Source: Eucommia ulmoides | Taxonomy: Eukaryota > Streptophyta > Magnoliopsida > Garryales > Eucommiaceae | Length of the DNA: 64,000 bases | NCBI GenBank assembly: GCA_016647705.1 | Contig: CM028328.1 | Coordinates: 36,370,501 to 36,434,500 of the forward strand | Direction of reading: 5' to 3' | Part shown: in pieces, positions 59,460-64,000 of the stretch | Position numbering within the stretch: the stretch's first letter is position 1 | Layout: each line of letters starts with the position of its first letter | Made by a program: the position numbers and the translations under genes | Notes under the pieces: generated by a model | The model's input: only the letters and a program-made list of their open reading frames with translations | Databases searched by the model: none | Told to the model about the DNA's origin: nothing

Positions 59460-62274
59460 AGTCTCTATAGTGGATCGAGTGACAATCTTCTGAATCTGTG
59501 ACATTCAACTAACAGTTGTAGTTCCTACGGTGAATATATAACCAGTGGTGCTTCTTCGATGGTCGATTTCACCTCCAAAATCTGCGTCTATGTAGCCTTG
59601 TACTTTCAACTCTCTCTTACCAAAGTACAAACACTTCTCTGTGGTGCCTCGTAGATACCTTAAAATCCACTTTACTGCTTCCCAATGGGCTTTCCCTAGA
59701 TTTGACCTAAACCTGCTAACAACTCCTACTGCATGGTCAACGTCTGGTCTCATACAGACCATTACATACATCAAACTTCCAATGACTGAGGCGTAAGGAA
59801 CCTTAGCCATGAAGTCTTTCTCTTCCTCCATCTGAGGGGACTGATCTTTAGATAGGCAAAAGTGACTAGTCAAGGGTGTGCTCACTGGCTTGGCGTCGCC
59901 TATGTTGAATCTCTGTAAAGCATGGTTGATGTACTCTGCCTAAGATAACTACAAAATCCCTCTTTGCTTGTCTCATGTGATTTGCATTCCAAGAACCTTC
60001 TTTGTTGGACCCAAGTCTTTCATGTCAAACTCTTTTGACAATTGTTGTTTCAACCTTCTAATATCATCCATATCTAAACCTGTTACTAACATATCATCGA
60101 CATAAAGTAGTAAGATGATATAACTAGACTTATATCTCTTGAAGTAGCAATAGTGGTCGACGTTGCACTTCTGGAAACCTTCCTTGTGCATGAAGTCGTC
60201 AAACTTTTTGTACTACTGTCTTGGGGTTTGTTTCAGACTGTATAAGCTCTACTTGAGTCTACATACCATGTTCTCCTTTCTTTTTTCTGAGAAACCTTCT
60301 GACTAGTGCGTGTATATCTCCTCATCTAAGTCTCCATGAAGAAATGCGATCTTCACATCTAACTGTTCAAGATGAAGATCTTCAGTGGCAACAATACTTA
60401 ACACTGATCTGATAGTATTGAATTTTACAACGGGAGCAAAAATGTCGGTGTAGTCAACTCCTTTCTTCTGTTAGAATCCTTTGACAACTAGTCAGGCTTT
60501 ATATCTCTTGGAACCATCATGTTCCTCTTTCACCCTGTACACCCATTTGTTGTGAAGTGCCTTATTTCCTATGGGTAACTCACTTAGGTTCCATGTCTGA
60601 TTTGAGATTAGAGACTTCATCTCGTCTTTCATAACAAGTTCCCACGTGCTAGCATCTCCAGCCTGAAGTGTTTCATCATAGCACTCAAACTTGTCTTCAT
60701 CCATCAGCAACAAATAGTTCATGTATCTCCTATTAGGCACATGAGTCCGAAAAGACCTTCTCAGTACAGACGCTGGAGTAGGAGGTTGCGGTATGTCGGA
60801 TTGTTGCACACTGCTTTGTTCCATATGTTCCTTTAGTTGAAGATATGCTACAATCTGCTCCGTCATAAGACAATTTGGGATATCATCCATATCTGCATGT
60901 ACTAGTCCACTCTATTCTGAATCGCTGGCGTCTATTTTATGCCTGTCCTTGTACATCACTCTTTCGTTGAAACTCACATCTCTGCTGAGAATTACCTTAT
61001 TGTTTTTGTCATCCCAAACGCGGTAGCCAAACTCATCCTCTCCATAGCTGAGGAAGGTGCATTTCTTGAATTTGGGATAAAGCTCATTCTTGCCTTGATC
61101 ACTGATATGCACATATGCTACACAACCGAACTCTTAGATGTGAGAGTTTTACCTCTTTTTCGCTCCATACCTCTTCTGGTATTCTATGCTCCAATGGAAC
61201 CGATGGGCCTCGGTTGATCAAGTAAGCTGTTGTGCTGACTGCTTCTGCCCAGAACTGCTTCGGCAGACCTGACTGTATACGAATACTTCTGGATCTTTCT
61301 GTCAACGTTCGGTTCATACGCTCAGCTACACCATTATTTTGAGGCATACCTAGCATGGTTATTTTCATTCTAATTCTGTGCTCATAGCAAAACTTCTTCA
61401 ATCTGGTGTCTTCATATTCACCACCATTGTCAGTTCTGAGCTTTTTGATTTTCAGACCTGTCTCATTTTCAACCATAGCTTTCCATTTTCTGAAAGCCTC
61501 AAACACTTCAGACTAGTGCTTTAGAAAGTAAACCCAAACTTTCCGAGAGTGATCATCGATAAAATTCACGAAGTAGTGTTTGCCACCAACGGATGAGATT
61601 GTCGTTGGTCCCCAAACACCAGAGTGAACGAGCTCCAGTCTCTTCTTCTATGGGATTTTGCCATTTGTCTAAAAGCTTACTCTCTTCTACTTTCCAAGTA
61701 TGCAATCTTCGCATGTGTCTATCTCCACTAACTGTAGACCTGGAAGTTTTCCCTTAGAGTGCATAATCTACATCCCATTTTCACTCATATGCCCGAGTCT
61801 CTAGTGCCACATATTGGGATTATCGTTTTCTATTGCAACTGCAACTGAACAACACACCTCTGCTGTCATATAGAGAGTACCACTCTTCTTTTCTCGAGCA
61901 ACTATTATTGCGCCCTTTGAAATCTTCCAATCATCACCATGGAAGATTATGGTGTAGCCTTTGCTAGCCAACTACCCTACTAAGATTAAGTTATTTCTCA
62001 GGTCAGGAATATGCTTGACATCCTTCAGCTCCCATAAAGACCTGTTCAACTTAATCTTCACTACACCTTTACCAACAATATCACAAGGTTGGTCATCACC
62101 AAGATATACCTTTCCAAGGTTCTCGGGAATATACTTCTTGAGGAGTTCTTTCTGCGAAGTAGCGTGAAACGATGCTCCAGAGTCTAACACCCAAGACTCT
62201 TCCTTGTTTTCCAAGGAACATATTAATGCATCATTTTCTCTTGATGTGGAAGTGACATTTACCTCTACCTTCAC
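59460..62274 (-). pseudogene. copia 2 pol remnant
   Basis: In coding order on the minus strand: protease WVLDSGASFHATS (about 62190-62150); integrase with KKLRTDNGGEYEDTRLKKFC near 61450-61390 and NNGVAERMNRTL after it; reverse transcriptase from NKWVYRVKEEHDGSKRYKA (60550-60492) to LYVDDMLVTG (near 60105); RNase H with DHRRSTTGYIF near 59560-59530. Several in-frame stops and shifts separate these blocks. The wording closely parallels copia element 1, so the two belong to neighbouring families. Confidence 0.9.
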
Positions 62275-63056
62275 CTCCTGATCCTTTGGTGCACTCTTAT
62301 ACTATTAGTGCCTGTCCTTTCCACAGTTCTAACACTTGACTGTTTTTGAGCTTTGGGAATTACTAGGATTCCTGGATCTAGACCTCCTGTCCTTTGATCT
62401 ATTGTAGTAGTTCGATCTGCCGCATTCTTTCTCTCTAGTTCTTCTTCTTGATTCTGTAGACAAAGCGGAAGACCATATCTCTTTACCCGACTCTCTCCGT
62501 TGGATCTTCTCATTGAGAACCAGATCATATGAACATCATCAAATTTTAACTTAATGTTTCCCGACGAGCTACTCATAGCCATAACAGAAGCATTCCACTT
62601 CTTTAGAAGATAAGCAAAAGTACCAATGCTCATATTTCTTCATCGAATTCAATTTCAACTGAACTCAACTAGGTTGTGATTGTATTGAGTTCATTGAGAT
62701 GTCGAGCTACCGATCTGCCTTCTAACATTCGTAAATTGAATAATGGCCTTATCAGGTGCACTCTATTTGAGGCAGATGGCTTCTCGTACATATTGGATAG
62801 CGCCGCCATAAGACCCACCGTGGTCTTTTCCTTTGCTATGTTGAAAGAAACATTGTGGGATAACAACAATTGGATAACTTTGAGGGCCTGTCTATCAAGA
62901 AGATTTCAATCTTCATCCTTCATACCCTCCAACTTCTTTTCGGAAAGAGGTTGATACAGTTTTTTCTGGTAGATAATCCTCTATCTGTATTTTCCAGAAT
63001 CTGAAATCTGCACCATTAAACTTTTCAAGTTTCACATTCCCTTCATCTGTGACCAT
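62275..63056 (-). pseudogene. copia 2 gag remnant
   Basis: Starts at ATG 63056 (MVTDEGNVKLEKFNGADF then RFWKIQIEDYL), the same start type as gag of copia element 1. It is broken at several places (near 62913, 62669 and 62300). A knuckle-like Cys/His cluster would fall near 62330-62290 but is interrupted. Confidence 0.82.
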
Positions 63057-63227
63057 CACTCCCACTCGAATCTGGTTTCTTTTGGATCGTTTCTGACTAT
63101 TCCAACGAACCACCAAGTGTTAAAATATTTCTGTCGTCGAACCTGGATGACAAATTTTCATCGTTCACGAAATTTACTATTCACATAAATAGTAACCTCG
63201 AGAAGACTGTCAGAACTCACAACAAAA

Positions 63228-63239
63228 GCTCTGAAACCA
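63228..63239 (-). other. primer binding site of copia element 2
   Basis: Minus-strand TGGTTTCAGAGC matches the initiator-Met primer site at 11 of 12 positions, two bases inside the 5' LTR. Confidence 0.85.
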
Positions 63240-63241
63240 GT

Positions 63242-63895
63242 TGTTGGCGAATATGCTAATTCCCGATTAACCAGATATACGTGGAAGCGAAAAATACAAA
63301 AATAGTATGAACACTATTTACGTGGTTCGACACAAATCTACCTATGTCCACGGGCTACTGCAAACCTTTTACTAAAAGAAGGAAAATTACAAAGTGTTTA
63401 CAAACACTCACAAACTCACAACCCACACCCAATTATACCCATTATTTTTTCTCACAAAAATTCTCTCAAGAATCTTACTAGTCTTTTCTCTCTCTCTCTC
63501 TCTCTCTCATTGAGATTATTTCTAATTGGGTTGATACTCCTCAATGGATCATCTCTTCTATTTATGGAGAAGGTTTTTCCCTGTTCTTCAATTTGAACAT
63601 AGGTAATCAAAAAGCTTCATGAAGGTAGGAGTAGACATAAGGCTCCAGTAGCCTTCTGGTTCATTATTCATTCTTCCACCTTCTTCTTTCTTTTTCTTGC
63701 TTCTTTTGACTGACTTCTTCTTCTTCTGGTGAGTTGTAAGAATACTTCTATTGCCTTCCCAATTCTTCCTCCGAGATGTCATTTTGATTTGATTTTTTCT
63801 TCTTTACTTTTTATTTTTGTCTTTTTCTTATCATTTGTTTTCCAACTTTTGCTTTGTCTTTTTGTGGTTTGGTGAGAAAATTTATTTGATTAACA
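63242..63895 (-). repeat. 5' LTR of copia element 2 (right in the window)
   Basis: Begins TGTTGGCGAATATG and ends GATTAACA. Same internal landmarks as the left LTR, with a shorter CT run at 63488-63509. Confidence 0.92.
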
Positions 63896-64000
63896 CGGTT
63901 AACTTCCAATCATGAATAACCCTTGCCACAAAATCTTTTGACTTGGCCCTCTCCTCGACCAAATCAGCCTCAACATTCTCCTTGGCGGCTCTCTATTCGC
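63896..64000 (-). pseudogene. upstream part of the interrupted retroelement-like gene (runs off the window)
   Basis: The minus strand reads AAKENVEADLVEERAKSKDF then VARVIHDWKLT, a charged coiled-coil-like stretch, up to the copia target site, and continues in the same frame at 58400. A TAG lies near the window edge (63994-63992). See 58068-58400 for the other half. Confidence 0.5.

Larger units (their letters stand above)
58401..63895 (-). mobile_element. Ty1/copia LTR retrotransposon 2, degenerate (TNT1/Tork-like)
   Basis: Element of 5495 bp on the minus strand, with LTRs 58401-59068 and 63242-63895 (TGTTGG...TAACA) differing at roughly one in ten positions. Flanks CGGTC (58396-58400) and CGGTT (63896-63900) are a 5-bp target duplication with one later change. 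Primer site and polypurine tract are in place. Gag and pol are recognisable but broken by stops and frameshifts. It interrupts a coding sequence that can be read on both sides in the same frame. Confidence 0.93.

Overview
The window is plant nuclear DNA, almost certainly from a eudicot. It is AT-rich, gene-poor and packed with nested transposable elements. Genes have spliced introns with GT..AG ends, the LTR elements use the plant initiator-Met tRNA primer site (TGGTATCAGAGC type), and recognisable proteins have their closest relatives in Arabidopsis-type plants. Only two host genes look intact: a four-exon type-A response regulator of the ARR8/ARR9 kind (6607-7602, +) and an intronless-CDS ZRF1/GlsA-type DnaJ-SANT protein (53974-55914, +) with a long 5' leader intron.

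Layout, left to right. At 1-6.1 kb there is an old Ty1/copia element (1081-6050) with clear LTRs and a perfect 5-bp target-site duplication (TSD), ending about 550 bp upstream of the response regulator. At 8.8-29 kb a Mutator-like transposase (mudrA) pseudogene is split: its PB1-like N-terminus, catalytic region and SWIM finger end at 10783, and its C-terminal basic tail and zinc knuckle resume at 28785. The intervening 18 kb is an LTR retrotransposon (10784-28784, TSD GTATA) with only a decayed gag. Its 5' LTR is in turn interrupted by two head-to-tail Helitron-like elements (11732-19157 and 19158-23044). The first Helitron carries exon fragments of ribosomal protein L18a and of eIF1/SUI1 on the minus strand. 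Beyond the transposase there is a Ulp1-like peptidase fragment on the opposite strand and a field of TGTTACATTCAACA motifs.

At 32.0-35.0 kb lies a 2.9-kb solo-LTR-like insertion (TSD TCTAT). At 36.96-40.80 kb is a non-autonomous CACTA element (TSD ACA) that has captured the first exons of eIF6. At 42.4-44.5 kb two tandem arrays lie in opposite orientations. At 45.9-47.2 kb is the 5' end of a nuclear poly(A) polymerase gene, truncated and followed by more Helitron-type 3' ends (48.65 and 50.05 kb). After the ZRF1 gene, a second copia element (58401-63895, minus) interrupts the coding region of another, unrecognised retroelement-like gene.

The most notable pattern is that host-gene fragments captured here (RPL18a, eIF1, eIF6, poly(A) polymerase) all come from translation or mRNA-processing genes, are mostly 5' ends, and sit in unrelated element classes. 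I found no prokaryotic-type system, no CRISPR array and no confident tRNA or rRNA.
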